Positions 1 through 10,764 are shown, counted from the first letter of the stretch. The stretch: DNA of 32,218 bases from an uncultured Prevotellaceae bacterium (GCA_946403615.1 CAMJAO010000002.1:1-32218), one strand, 5' to 3'. Notes: generated by a model not told the origin, from the sequence alone. A program made the numbers and translations.

Positions 1-85
1 CGGCTTCCTTCAGCACAGCGTGTGAAGGAACGACGAACACCAGCAGCAACAGGGTGATGATATATGCTCTCAGTCTCATGCTCAT
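1..85 (-). CDS. N-terminus of a secreted/envelope protein, truncated by the window edge (MSMRLRAYIITLLLLVFVVPSHAVLKEA...)
   Basis: Manual minus-strand translation from ATG at 85 (alternative ATG at 79) gives a typical signal peptide with basic n-region, Leu/Val core and SHA cleavage-like site, open to the edge. Not in the ORF track because it is truncated. Confidence 0.65.
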   Translation of the reverse strand, partial: MSMRLRAYIITLLLLVFVVPSHAVLKEA

Positions 86-182
86 TATCTATCGGTTCAA
101 ATTTCTTGCAAAAATAAGGATAATCCCACTATTTGCCAAATTTTTATGTTTTTTTAGTGGCAGTCACCGCATTCAACAACAA

Positions 183-219
183 TTACTCCTCCAAAAGCAT
201 ATCGCAATTGGAGGAGTAA
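183..219 (-). terminator. Hairpin downstream of giant gene 1 (TTACTCCTCCAA-N13-TTGGAGGAGTAA)
   Basis: Perfect 12-bp inverted repeat starting about 39 nt after the stop at 258; a near copy lies after the paralogous gene. Confidence 0.6.
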
Positions 220-257
220 AGTCTTTAAGGTCCTTAAAGTCTTTTGCTACCAGAAAA

Positions 258-3200
258 TTACTTTCTGTCGCGTTTGATGACCACTTTTTCGCCACGGTGC
301 AAGTACACACCTTGCTGTGTGGGCCGGTGATTGAGCTTCACACCTTGCAGCGTGTACCAGTCGTTGTCATCGTTGATGTCGTCAAAGGTGACGGTGCGGA
401 TGGCGGTCGCTGCCACGTCGAGCACATAGGGCTCGTCCAGTGTGCCGAGGATGGCGTCGCTGATGAACGGCTGCGTCTTTTCGAAGATGAATTCCTCGCC
501 GTCGGCATAGACACGCATTTCCACTTCCGAATTGATGTCATCGGCAGATGAACCCAGCACGCTGAGGAAGTAGTAACCGTTGTTGCACATGACTGCTCCG
601 CGGCACTCGCCGTTGACGAATCCGCCCACTTCAGCGTCTTCCAGACGTACACCATTCCTCTCAACCACAGCGATGAAGTTCATGTTATCGGGGAAGAGGT
701 GCTCGTCGACCGGGGTGTAGTGGAAGGTGGTCAGGGCATTGCCCTCGCCCTCCAGATCCATGCTGTACGTTGCGGCGTTAGCGGATGGCAACTGGTTGGA
801 GAGTTGTGGATAGTGGAAGGTCTTCGCCTCGGTGGCTTTCGACATGTAGATATATCCCTCGCCGGGAACGATGCTCTTCAGCGTGCCTTCCCAGATGCCA
901 TCTCTGTAGGTGGACATCGACGTGCGGTTCTTCACGATGTCGCCGTTTTCGGGTTTCAAGTCGGCGAATGCGTCTGCGGGCGACATGATGCTGCCCGAGA
1001 GCGTGCCTATCCAGTTGAAGCCCGAGTACATGGTCTGCGGTGTCTGCGTCACATCAATTTCTGAACCATACACTTGGAGTTTGACGGGTGCCGACACCTG
1101 CAACTTGTACATGTTGCCCGGTGATATCGTAGTCAGTTCACCCACGATTCCGGAGCCGTCCTTGTTCACGGTGGCGAATGCCTTGTGACCCTTGATGTTC
1201 TGGAACTTCTTCAGGTCGTTCTTATTTGACGGAAGGATAAAGTCAATATTTTCTGATAATGGCTCGATGTAAATCGATTTCCATGACCAGCCCTTGGCCA
1301 GTTGTGTGGTCTGTTCCAAAATGGGAGAGACTTCAAACTTATAAGGTTGGTCGTATGAGCCATAGACAGCGTCAGGCGCATAATCCATACCTAACATCAG
1401 ATAGCCTTCAGGTGAGGTAATCTTTGCAAGCGGACAGGTGCGACCAGTCGAGGCGTCATAAATCTCGAAGGAGAGGAGACGGCTGCTGCTGGTCAACTCT
1501 GTGGATGAACCGCCATAGACGACCATATCCACATAATAAGCGTCGCGGGTCTCCACATAGTGGGGCGATGCCACGCCACGGCAGTTGCCGTCCTCGTCGA
1601 AGGCGGCTATTTTGCTTTGGGCGTATTCACAGATCTTGTCACCGATATAGATTTGGCCTATCACCATCATGTTGCTCTCATAGAGGTCGGGGTTGACAGC
1701 CCAGTCGGGTTCGTCGCCCTTCACGATGATGTTCACCTCAAGCATACGTTTGATGCCCAATCGGTCGGTCACATAAACATTCACTGTGTATTTGCCTACA
1801 GGAACTGAAGACAAAATAGTGAACGTCTTCTTGGTCGTCGCGCTGTTCAATGTGCCAATAGGTTTGTCTACTGTCAACCATGAGGGCAGACCGCTGATTT
1901 CATAACTTTGGATGGTACTGCCGGCCTGGTTTTTGAGATATACCTCAAACTCCTTGGTCTCATCCCATCTCTTCTCAATGTTGATGACATCTTCGGTCCA
2001 GTCGATGGCGGCAAAGTCACAACGGAATTTCCACATCACGGGCTCGGAGTAGTTGCCGTGCTCGTCCTTGATGTTCTTCACGGTCACGTCAAATTCATTG
2101 CCGTCCATCAGCGGATACATCGTCTCCAGGAATGAGAAGTAAATCTCATCGTTCGAAACGGTGAAGTTGAAATCGGTATCAGCCAGTCGGATGCGGCTCG
2201 AACCGGGAAGTAGGGCAGGGGCATTCACACTTTGCAAAAGCGTGCCTTCAAGTTTCATCTGCGAATCTTTCACACCGAAGTTCTCGGTAGAAGGATGCGA
2301 CTCGATGTTGCCTGTCTGTTCACGGTTGATTTCCTCCATCGGGAAGTAACCAATCAGACCCGCATAGGAGTCGTCCAAACGCTCGAAGCGACGGTCAGCG
2401 AGAATATCGCTTCCGATAGCAGCATTCCAGATGCGTATCTCATCCACATCGCCGTGGAAGAGGTTGGTGCAGCCGCCAGTGCTTGTGCCGTCGGGGGCTA
2501 CTAATGTCTGTTCTCCGCCCACGTACATATAGCGACCGGTAATGGCAGGGATGGAACTCTCGGCGATGGTCTTCACCGCTTCGCCGTCTACATAGACCAC
2601 GGCACTGGTGCCTCGGCGCACGTTCAGTGCCAGATGGTGCCAGTTGTTGTCGAGATAATTCTTCTCACTCAACAGGATGCTCTCGCTCACGGTCTTAGTC
2701 TCGGTGTTGTCATTGCTCACGGTGCGTGTGCTCTTCTCCAGTACGAGTTTTCCTTCTTTGAAGCCGATGCTCATGCCATTAAGCACTGAAAGCAGTTGGG
2801 AGTTGTTGTTAACCTCGTCTTTATCGCCACGGAACCACATCTCCACGGCGAAGTTGTCTGTCGTGCGCGTGTTGGCCGTACTGATGTCCACTTTCAGGGC
2901 ATCTGTGCCGTCTAAGTGGGCAGCCAGGTTGCGGTTGTTGATGTACCAACTCTCTGCGGGCAGGATGATGTGGCGCGAGAGCACATCGTCGCTCACCAGG
3001 GTGCCATGACCCTCGTCCATCCTCCAATAACCGGCCAGACCAGGCGTGAAGGCCGCTTTCTGCTCTAAACGTGTCTCATAGAGTTCCAATACAGACTTTT
3101 CGGCGTTCCATAATGACAGGTCATACATCCTGCCTTTGAAATTCTCGTCGCCGATGTACAGTTTGGATTCTCCAAAGAGTGAATCCACCGCCACATTGTC

Positions 3201-6200
3201 GATGGCAATGTTGGGACTCTTATCGTCAGCACCGACATACATCATGGTGAATCTGTTCTCCGGATCGCCTTCCTTCGGTGTCTTATAACTGGCGGCGACA
3301 TAGTTCCAACTGTTGAGAGGCAGAATGGTGTTGCTCATGACTACTTCTGAACCGATGAGGGTTCCAAGTTTGCCTTCTTCGTCAGTAAAGATTTCCAACC
3401 TGTTGTTGCCTATACCCAATGAGAGCATACTTCCGTTGCTTTGAGGATATACCCAGAAGTCAAATGCCAGGTCGGTATTCTCCAGGTTGAAGGAGGCTTC
3501 CGTTTGCAACTCTTGATTGTCGAGTTGCAATGCCACATCGTGATATTGCGATTTCGCCGCCACATTGTTCAGACCGCCTTCGATGCGGAAGTTGTCACTT
3601 TCACTTATCGCATTGGCATTGAGCACCTCGTTGAAGCGCACGTGCATGTCGTTACGGTCGGCATAGGTCAGCGTGTTTCCGTCGTGGCTTGCCATTCCTA
3701 ATATCTTCGGACCGCGGGTGTCTTGTATCAATTCGATAATCGGTGTCTCGTAGGTCACTTCTTGATTTCCGAACATGCCGTAGGTCTGACCGCGCAATTC
3801 ATAGATACCATCGTTGGGGAAGGAGACGGCATAAGTGAAGTTATCGTCAGTGGCAGGAAGCAACTCGTCGCCTTGCCCCAACTTCGCCGGGTCAACGACC
3901 CATTTGTGCATCTCACTCCAACTGTCTGTTCCTTTACGGCGGCTCTGGATGCGGACACCAGCTAACTCTTGGTCCTGACGGTCCAGATTGGTGAACCGTA
4001 CCTGGAAACCGCCATACTGCTTCAGGTCATCGTAGTTGAGGACAGTGTGTGCAACGGACATGTCGATAAGTGCCGACGCGGGAACAAACTCTACTTTCAG
4101 GTGTATTGTATCGCTCGTCATGTCGTCATCTTTCTCTGAACGGAGCACTAACTGCAGATCCTCAAATTTGTACACGCTGCGGTCGCTCTGGCTCACGTAC
4201 AGCATCTTGTGGACTGGTGTCTTGTCACCCTTCAGGTTGATGGCTCGGCCGTTCTTGCCGAGGCTCAGTGGCATACCGTCAATCATCAGTATGGCTCCTT
4301 GTGCGTTTGATGACTCGATGGCTTCCAGAATATAGGTGCAGTCGCTGTTGGTCTCGCTCAGGTTGGTCATCTCCAAATCGAAGGCTCCTTGACCGCCAGT
4401 GGGCACGTCTGTCAGCGTTGTGGCGCCATTCACACGCAATTGAGGCCATTCCACACGCATGGTGGCTTCGTCGAGTTTCGTACCCTTCTCGTAATATTGG
4501 GTGTATGTGGCTCCCTCCCACGGGTTGACGGACTGGCCGCCACGGGTGCGGAAGATGGGACCGTAGCCCCCGGGCGACTTATACACGTCAACCGACAGGG
4601 CGGTGCGCGGGTCACCGTCGCTCAAGGTCCACTGTACAGACGTAGAGTTGGTATTCTCTGTCTCTTTCACATCGCGGTCGTTGGTATGCTTCGTGACATG
4701 GAGGATGAGGTAGCCACCGGCTCCGCTGTACAAGAATCCGCCATGGGTCTCCGAGTCGAAGTTCCATTCGTGCTCCGTACCGTCGCGCTTCACATGCACC
4801 TTCTCGTTTGTCGTCGTTTGGTTGATGCTCGTGCCACCGGCAATGGAATAGTTCTGGATGAAGTAGCCGCTGCCTTTGATGGCTTCAAGTTTGTCTTTCT
4901 CGTTCATGGCGATGACTTGCTCCCAGGCTTTGATTTGGCGGATAGCGTTATCCACCTCGTCGTCAACGACCATACCTTCCTCAGCACGCATGAAGTAACT
5001 AGGATGGCCGCCACGGGCATTGATCAGGTCGCCCCATTTCTTGTCACCGTTGCTACGTCCGAATTCGGGATCGCCCTCCTTGTAACAGGTATAATACATC
5101 ACCTTGCCGGGTATGATGGGAGCGTTGGCCTTCACCCAGTGGTCGGCGTTGATGTATCCCTCGCTCAGACGGGCCTTGATGATGGCCTTCCAGTTGGGTA
5201 TCAGCGTCTCTTCGATATACTCTTGCGGGAAGGCAAAATAGGTGCCGAAACTCTCGCTCACCACGATTGACTCATGAATGTCAATCTTGTAGGTGCCGTC
5301 GTCTTGCTTGAAGAAACCTAAGGTGTTGCCCTTGCCGAACAGCATGTTTGTTGAACGGCCGATATACGTGTCGCCATGATACTGGATGCCTTCGGTAGTT
5401 CCGTGTATCTCGGTTGATACGCTGTATTTCGAGCCAGAGTCGGTCTCGTCGATGGTCGATGAGTCGCTATCCCATACTTCCTGTGTGTTGGCTTGAGGCT
5501 GGAACTTGTGCTCGACATAAACCTTGCCGAGGGCAACATCTATACTTTGGGTAATCTCGGGTGCCACCGACACGTAGAATCCGCCGCCTGCCGAACTGCC
5601 ATCGCGCACGTGAGCCTCCAATTTCATGTCGGATTTCAGTGTGTCGGTTGTCAGAACAGCCTCGGAAGTGGAACCAGGCGGACGACGCAAAATCATATCT
5701 ACCTGCTGAGGACCGTTAGTCACGAAGTTCTGGTTGCCCGATGACAAACTGCCCAACAGTATCAGGTTGAGTTCGGGTTTCGAAGTCTTCGGGTCTTTCC
5801 ACATGGTGGTGCGCCCGTCAATGGTGACATCCAAATTCAGGGTGCGCAGATGGTTGCCTCCCAAGTTAGGAATACCGCCTAAGAACTGGTAGGTGGCATG
5901 TCCGTCTTTCTTCGGACGGAGTCTCACATTGGGTACTTCGTATGCCATGCCCGGAGTCACTTTCTCGCCGTTGACATAACCTTCCTCACAGAAGAACGAA
6001 ATGGATGCGCAGGCATTGTTCTCTACAGAGATGATAGCGTCGGAGGGCACTTCCACAAACTCTTCGCCAGTGTCGAGGTTCTTGTAGGTCTCGGCCACGG
6101 CAATATCATACTCGTAGGGCTGCTCCTGGCAGAATATGGGGTAGTCATACAAGTAATTGAAACTGTCGCCACTATAGGTGAGCACCGTCACAGAGTCAAC

Positions 6201-9200
6201 CGATTCGGTGTAGGACACCACGGGCACCTTCACTTCGCCGAAAGCACCGTTCTTCATACCGACTTGCTCAAAGGTAATGGTAGGTGAAGCGCGGTACTGA
6301 CGTTTGAACTTCGCAGCGTAGGTATATTTGTTCACCACACCATCGGTGGTCAGCGAGTCGCTGCGCCAAGTCTTCTCCACGGTGTTGGTAGCATCGATGT
6401 ATGGCAGGTTTTGGACAAACACGTCCTTGTTGTCATAGTCATTGCCGCCATCGAAGGTGATGCTCTCCACCTTGTAGTTAAGCGGTGGCAACAGGGCTGA
6501 GAACTCGCCTGTATTAGGGTCGGTGGTAATAAAGATGTAATGGGTTTCGTCATCGCGCTCGGTGGCGGCGGCACGGTAACCCGTGCTCTGTATCTTGTCA
6601 GTGGCGCTTTGGATGGGGATGGGCGTCTTGCCAAACTCGCCGTTGCCATGCTCGTCGGTGATATAGTTGAACGAGCAGCGCGATTCCTGACCCAGACTCA
6701 ACTTGATGGTCGCCTTGCCTAAACGGTTCTTAGAGCGTGCGAAACCCAAAGGCTCGTCTTGGTCGCTGAAACCACCGTTGATGCGGCCTGTCACATTCAC
6801 TAAGGTTGAGTCAAAGAAATTGACGGTCATCTCCTGCTTGAAGTCATAGGTGGTGCCATCGAGCGGGAATGAGGTGAGGTGGTGACCGTCCTTATAGCAC
6901 TCGATGAGGTGCTTACCGATGGGAACAGAGATCTCGTAGTCGCCGTTGCTGTCGGTCATTATCATATTGTTCTTTGTGCCCTGAACCAACTGACCGTCAA
7001 TCTTAAACTGGATGGAGTCGGCGGGGATATTGGTGTCGAGATAGGTGACTCTGCCCTTGACGGGGAATGAGGAGGTGTCGGTAAAGTCATAGCCGTTGAG
7101 AGCAAGGCTTCCCTTGCCGATGAAACCGTTGCGTGACAGCGGAGAAAATTCATGGATACCTTTGGTGGGAGTCACGCTGTAGGTCGTACCGGTGCCAATG
7201 TAGGGCAGACCGCGCACGGTGTATTCTCCGTTCTCATTGGTCATACCATAACGCGACAATTGCGTGTCGGTCGGCACGATGGTTGATGAACTGATATTGT
7301 TGCCCACTTTGGCATGACGGCCGTTGGGAACATCGTTGGCAAAAGAAGAGTCGAAAACAAAACGACTGATACCCTCGTCCATCGGCCAGTAAAGGCCCAG
7401 TCCTTTCTCCATACCGGTCAACACACGGTCAGAATACAATGACATCTCCTTTTCAAGCAGGTCGTGGTCCCACACGCGCACCTCAGTGATGTTACCCAAG
7501 AAGGCCTCATCGTTCTCGATACCCTCGGCACCGCCAATGCTGAACGGAGTGACCCACTTCCTGACAAACGTACTCATAGAACCATTGGAAGTCGCTCTTT
7601 TGAGCGCTTCTTGCAGACCATATTCTGAAAGATTATCATCGTCATTATATAATATCCTGTTCTCATATAATTTGTTACCGGCAGGCATATCGGTCTTGTC
7701 GATGACATAGTCTTTCACAGATACCTCTTCGAATGTGGTCGACTCCTCATCATCTATGGAAATAGACATCGTATTACCCTTCTTCAACAGTGTGACCAAA
7801 GAGAAAGTGTTGGCGGGAAGGGTCAGCCCGGTGTCATACCATGTACCTTGCCAAGTCTCTTTATCGATAGAGCCGTTGATGTCAAGTATTTCTTCCCAAT
7901 AGTCAATCATCATATAAATGGCTTGTCCTGTAGGACTGGCATAGGCGGGTAACACTAAAGCGGTAGTTCTTTGGTGTCCTGGCAGAGCCCACCATTCCGA
8001 CATCATACTCAAGGCCGTATTATAACGATAAATGTCGCCTAAAGTAGGATCGTTGACAGTGTGATCAATATTATCACAACAGAGTAAGGTCCTGAGGTGC
8101 AAAATTTTCGTGAATAGTCCCCGTTCAATAGTCTTGTCGCTGAACTTTTCCAAAAGGAGTTTATAGTTGTCATCCTCCTTACTGCCCAAGCGCAGGCGTC
8201 CTGCGGTGGGGATGTCACCGATGACTGTGCCTTCAGTAAGATTGTCGTCAGGACGCACGAAGAATTGTACCGTGTAATCTTTGTCCGTGGCGATCAATTT
8301 GGCGACGTCTGCGCTGTCAGCGTTCCACTTGATACCGGTCGATACTCCGTCAAAACGTTGTGAGAAGCCGCGTACCACATTGCCGTCGTTATCAGCGTTA
8401 GAGCGCAATGACAGACGCACATCCTCCACGGCAGTGCCCGTGCCGAAGGTGACTCGTCCAGAGATGACACCACGCGACTGGCAGAAACCTACGTCGGAGA
8501 GGAAGTTCTGGTAGTTATTGTCGGTGTAGTTCTCTTTGACGCCTGCATACACATCCACGCGGTATTCATAGAAATAGCCCGACTGCACAGTGTTGTCCTC
8601 ATACGTATAACTGTCGCTCGTGCCGCTCACTGAATAAATCTTCAGGAACTCGTCATTGGTGCCCGCATAGCGGCGCAACACCTCGAAGTTGCTGTTCTCA
8701 GTACCCACCTGTTTCACTTTCCACGATACACGAACCACGTCCTCATGAGTGCCTTTGGTGGCATCCACGCTCAGCACGGCACTGCCCGAGAGCAGACCGG
8801 CAGCAATGACATCACTCTCGAAGTTGTTCTTACCGTCATTGATGGCGAGCACCACCTTGTATTCGTAGGTCTCGCTCACGCTGGGCAGTTTGGTGTCGGT
8901 AAATGATGCCTCATAGCCGGCTGGCGGGTTGGCTGGGGAGGTCACGTTGCCGTAATTGCTCCATTCCGTCGTGCCTTTTTTGCGTTTCCACACCTCAAAC
9001 TTCACATTGCTGCTCTTCACCGGCACGCGCGAATATTCCCATGTCAGACGTACTTTGTCCAAAACGGTGGTGTCCTGCGCCAGGTTGAAGATGGTCATCT
9101 TGGGCGTGGTGGGCATCGGGGCACTCACACACGAGCCCAACTGGTGGATAAGGTCGTCGGTGGGACTATTCAGGTCGCTGTTTTTGATGGTGCCGTTTTC

Positions 9201-10484
9201 CATCCATGCCTTCGGCACATTCAGCACCATGTATTTGTAGTAGGTGTTGGCTGCCAGCATATTGTCTGTATAGCCCTCGGCCTGTTCATCACCCACAACC
9301 GACAATTTTCCCCGTTGCATCCAAGTGTTTCCGGACAGTGGGGTACCGTCGTCATCGGTCTCTACCCGAAATACATAGGGTATCGACTCCTTGATGTAAT
9401 TGTTGTCGCCAGTGGGGAAGGCGTTCCAGTTGAGTGAGGCCTTGTCCTCAAACTGATTGTATTCAGCCGACAAACCGAACGGAACAGGCACCGAGGTGAA
9501 GATATTGTTCAAGTAAATGTGATGCTTGTCCAGTTCTTTTTTCTTGTTACTCCATTGCAACCCGCCACGGACATACAAGGTCATTTCCGCTTTCTTGAAG
9601 TTGCCCACGTCTTCTGGAATGGTCAGTTCGTAGGTCTTTTTTTGCCCTGTCTCGCAGGCGAGTAGTTCGGTCTGTTTCTTTTCAGATCCGTCATAGAGGG
9701 TGTAGTTGAGGTTCAGTTGGCATTCACCGTAATGCTTGATGTAGTCTTGCAGATAACTGGGCACATCATTGGGTAGCGAAGGTGCGGTAAAAGAAATCTT
9801 GTTGCTGCCTTCACGGCTAATAGAAAATTCACGGGGATTAATATTACCGAGCCCCAGATTTTTACTGCAATAGGCGCTGCCCATGTTGCGGTTCTTTGTC
9901 GAGCCGGCGTTGTGGATGAACTCATAATTGAAATACCACGTCTGACCGGCCATGTCGCCGTTCCAGTAGTAGTCAATCTCCACATACGGGCGCAAATCCG
10001 ATGATTCTTTCTTGATGGTGTACCTCACCTTGTTTGGGCGGGCTTTGCGCACATCGTCATTGTTGCCGTCGCCCCATTCACTCCAACTGGCAAACTGGAT
10101 GACGGGGTTCTCGCCCGAAGCCGGATTGGTCAGGAAGGCTTTGGTGCCCTCCAATACGTTGCGCGAGAAGATTTCCTTGTCGGTGCTGTCGTCTTCTCCC
10201 TGGTCGCACTCCACGTCCATCAGATGCAGGTGCGTACCCGTCTGATTGGCTCCGCTCCATGCGTGGATACTACCCACACGGCACCAGGTGTCCTTGTTCT
10301 TACCGTCCATAATCATAATCTTGAAATGGAGGTGATCCTTATATTGGGTGACCGTGAAGTTTTTGTCATTGTCCAGTTCATCGGCCAGGGCAGGGCTCGC
10401 CATGAACGCGAACAAAACGACCATCATCCATGACCATGGTCTGGACGACGGAAAAGCCTGAGATAATTGTCTTAGGGTCTTCAT
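258..10484 (-). CDS. Giant secreted multidomain protein (3408 aa), paralog 1: LamG-like, FN3-like and carboxypeptidase-regulatory-like segments, with C-terminal sorting-like tail
   Basis: Single uninterrupted ORF; signal peptide MKTLRQLSQAFPSSRPWSWMMVVLFAFMASPALADE; three LamG-like segments ending in LYWPMDEG, GYWRMDEGHG and GYFPMEE; tail WYTLQGVKLNHRPTQQGVYLHRGEKVVIK; collinear full-length homology with the ORF at 10884-21125. Confidence 0.95.
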   Translation of the reverse strand: MKTLRQLSQAFPSSRPWSWMMVVLFAFMASPALADELDNDKNFTVTQYKDHLHFKIMIMDGKNKDTWCRVGSIHAWSGANQTGTHLHLMDVECDQGEDDSTDKEIFSRNVLEGTKAFLTNPASGENPVIQFASWSEWGDGNNDDVRKARPNKVRYTIKKESSDLRPYVEIDYYWNGDMAGQTWYFNYEFIHNAGSTKNRNMGSAYCSKNLGLGNINPREFSISREGSNKISFTAPSLPNDVPSYLQDYIKHYGECQLNLNYTLYDGSEKKQTELLACETGQKKTYELTIPEDVGNFKKAEMTLYVRGGLQWSNKKKELDKHHIYLNNIFTSVPVPFGLSAEYNQFEDKASLNWNAFPTGDNNYIKESIPYVFRVETDDDGTPLSGNTWMQRGKLSVVGDEQAEGYTDNMLAANTYYKYMVLNVPKAWMENGTIKNSDLNSPTDDLIHQLGSCVSAPMPTTPKMTIFNLAQDTTVLDKVRLTWEYSRVPVKSSNVKFEVWKRKKGTTEWSNYGNVTSPANPPAGYEASFTDTKLPSVSETYEYKVVLAINDGKNNFESDVIAAGLLSGSAVLSVDATKGTHEDVVRVSWKVKQVGTENSNFEVLRRYAGTNDEFLKIYSVSGTSDSYTYEDNTVQSGYFYEYRVDVYAGVKENYTDNNYQNFLSDVGFCQSRGVISGRVTFGTGTAVEDVRLSLRSNADNDGNVVRGFSQRFDGVSTGIKWNADSADVAKLIATDKDYTVQFFVRPDDNLTEGTVIGDIPTAGRLRLGSKEDDNYKLLLEKFSDKTIERGLFTKILHLRTLLCCDNIDHTVNDPTLGDIYRYNTALSMMSEWWALPGHQRTTALVLPAYASPTGQAIYMMIDYWEEILDINGSIDKETWQGTWYDTGLTLPANTFSLVTLLKKGNTMSISIDDEESTTFEEVSVKDYVIDKTDMPAGNKLYENRILYNDDDNLSEYGLQEALKRATSNGSMSTFVRKWVTPFSIGGAEGIENDEAFLGNITEVRVWDHDLLEKEMSLYSDRVLTGMEKGLGLYWPMDEGISRFVFDSSFANDVPNGRHAKVGNNISSSTIVPTDTQLSRYGMTNENGEYTVRGLPYIGTGTTYSVTPTKGIHEFSPLSRNGFIGKGSLALNGYDFTDTSSFPVKGRVTYLDTNIPADSIQFKIDGQLVQGTKNNMIMTDSNGDYEISVPIGKHLIECYKDGHHLTSFPLDGTTYDFKQEMTVNFFDSTLVNVTGRINGGFSDQDEPLGFARSKNRLGKATIKLSLGQESRCSFNYITDEHGNGEFGKTPIPIQSATDKIQSTGYRAAATERDDETHYIFITTDPNTGEFSALLPPLNYKVESITFDGGNDYDNKDVFVQNLPYIDATNTVEKTWRSDSLTTDGVVNKYTYAAKFKRQYRASPTITFEQVGMKNGAFGEVKVPVVSYTESVDSVTVLTYSGDSFNYLYDYPIFCQEQPYEYDIAVAETYKNLDTGEEFVEVPSDAIISVENNACASISFFCEEGYVNGEKVTPGMAYEVPNVRLRPKKDGHATYQFLGGIPNLGGNHLRTLNLDVTIDGRTTMWKDPKTSKPELNLILLGSLSSGNQNFVTNGPQQVDMILRRPPGSTSEAVLTTDTLKSDMKLEAHVRDGSSAGGGFYVSVAPEITQSIDVALGKVYVEHKFQPQANTQEVWDSDSSTIDETDSGSKYSVSTEIHGTTEGIQYHGDTYIGRSTNMLFGKGNTLGFFKQDDGTYKIDIHESIVVSESFGTYFAFPQEYIEETLIPNWKAIIKARLSEGYINADHWVKANAPIIPGKVMYYTCYKEGDPEFGRSNGDKKWGDLINARGGHPSYFMRAEEGMVVDDEVDNAIRQIKAWEQVIAMNEKDKLEAIKGSGYFIQNYSIAGGTSINQTTTNEKVHVKRDGTEHEWNFDSETHGGFLYSGAGGYLILHVTKHTNDRDVKETENTNSTSVQWTLSDGDPRTALSVDVYKSPGGYGPIFRTRGGQSVNPWEGATYTQYYEKGTKLDEATMRVEWPQLRVNGATTLTDVPTGGQGAFDLEMTNLSETNSDCTYILEAIESSNAQGAILMIDGMPLSLGKNGRAINLKGDKTPVHKMLYVSQSDRSVYKFEDLQLVLRSEKDDDMTSDTIHLKVEFVPASALIDMSVAHTVLNYDDLKQYGGFQVRFTNLDRQDQELAGVRIQSRRKGTDSWSEMHKWVVDPAKLGQGDELLPATDDNFTYAVSFPNDGIYELRGQTYGMFGNQEVTYETPIIELIQDTRGPKILGMASHDGNTLTYADRNDMHVRFNEVLNANAISESDNFRIEGGLNNVAAKSQYHDVALQLDNQELQTEASFNLENTDLAFDFWVYPQSNGSMLSLGIGNNRLEIFTDEEGKLGTLIGSEVVMSNTILPLNSWNYVAASYKTPKEGDPENRFTMMYVGADDKSPNIAIDNVAVDSLFGESKLYIGDENFKGRMYDLSLWNAEKSVLELYETRLEQKAAFTPGLAGYWRMDEGHGTLVSDDVLSRHIILPAESWYINNRNLAAHLDGTDALKVDISTANTRTTDNFAVEMWFRGDKDEVNNNSQLLSVLNGMSIGFKEGKLVLEKSTRTVSNDNTETKTVSESILLSEKNYLDNNWHHLALNVRRGTSAVVYVDGEAVKTIAESSIPAITGRYMYVGGEQTLVAPDGTSTGGCTNLFHGDVDEIRIWNAAIGSDILADRRFERLDDSYAGLIGYFPMEEINREQTGNIESHPSTENFGVKDSQMKLEGTLLQSVNAPALLPGSSRIRLADTDFNFTVSNDEIYFSFLETMYPLMDGNEFDVTVKNIKDEHGNYSEPVMWKFRCDFAAIDWTEDVINIEKRWDETKEFEVYLKNQAGSTIQSYEISGLPSWLTVDKPIGTLNSATTKKTFTILSSVPVGKYTVNVYVTDRLGIKRMLEVNIIVKGDEPDWAVNPDLYESNMMVIGQIYIGDKICEYAQSKIAAFDEDGNCRGVASPHYVETRDAYYVDMVVYGGSSTELTSSSRLLSFEIYDASTGRTCPLAKITSPEGYLMLGMDYAPDAVYGSYDQPYKFEVSPILEQTTQLAKGWSWKSIYIEPLSENIDFILPSNKNDLKKFQNIKGHKAFATVNKDGSGIVGELTTISPGNMYKLQVSAPVKLQVYGSEIDVTQTPQTMYSGFNWIGTLSGSIMSPADAFADLKPENGDIVKNRTSMSTYRDGIWEGTLKSIVPGEGYIYMSKATEAKTFHYPQLSNQLPSANAATYSMDLEGEGNALTTFHYTPVDEHLFPDNMNFIAVVERNGVRLEDAEVGGFVNGECRGAVMCNNGYYFLSVLGSSADDINSEVEMRVYADGEEFIFEKTQPFISDAILGTLDEPYVLDVAATAIRTVTFDDINDDNDWYTLQGVKLNHRPTQQGVYLHRGEKVVIKRDRK

Positions 10485-10608
10485 ATTGTCGGATGTTTAG
10501 TTTATTTCGTTTAGTTTACCACGTTTCTTAGGTTAGAAAACTGTCACATCAGGTATCTGTCAATCAATCCTTAGATGTGCAATCTGTCAAGACATAATAT
10601 CACAAGTG

Positions 10609-10639
10609 CAAAGATAACTGTTGTTTTTGAAGTTACAAA
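10609..10639 (-). promoter_or_regulatory. Bacteroidetes-type promoter of giant gene 1 (TTTG-N19-TATCTTTG)
   Basis: Minus strand: TATCTTTG (10616-10609) matches the TAnnTTTG -7 consensus; TTTG (10639-10636) lies 19 nt upstream. Confidence 0.65.
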
Positions 10640-10671
10640 GCATTTTTTTGATTTTCTTTATATAAAGGTAT

Positions 10672-10697
10672 AGACAAACGGCCCGATAGTGGACAAA
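10672..10697 (-). promoter_or_regulatory. Candidate operator upstream of giant gene 1: AGACAAA-N12-GGACAAA (plus-strand reading)
   Basis: Two 7-mers with starts 19 bp apart, first start 56 bp from the edge of the -7 box; matched in motif and spacing upstream of giant gene 2. Confidence 0.45.
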
Positions 10698-10764
10698 ACG
10701 GGACATAAATCATTGCATCTTGACCATTGTTCATAGAGATTTGACCATTGACCATCAAAAACAG

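Noticed and set aside
54-551. 165-aa plus-strand ORF at the left edge
   Set aside because: Runs antisense through the signal peptide of the truncated minus-strand gene, the hairpin and the C-terminus of giant gene 1.
4389-5270. 293-aa plus-strand ORF
   Set aside because: Fully antisense to the well-supported giant CDS; low-complexity composition and no recognisable domain. Likely a by-product of codon bias.
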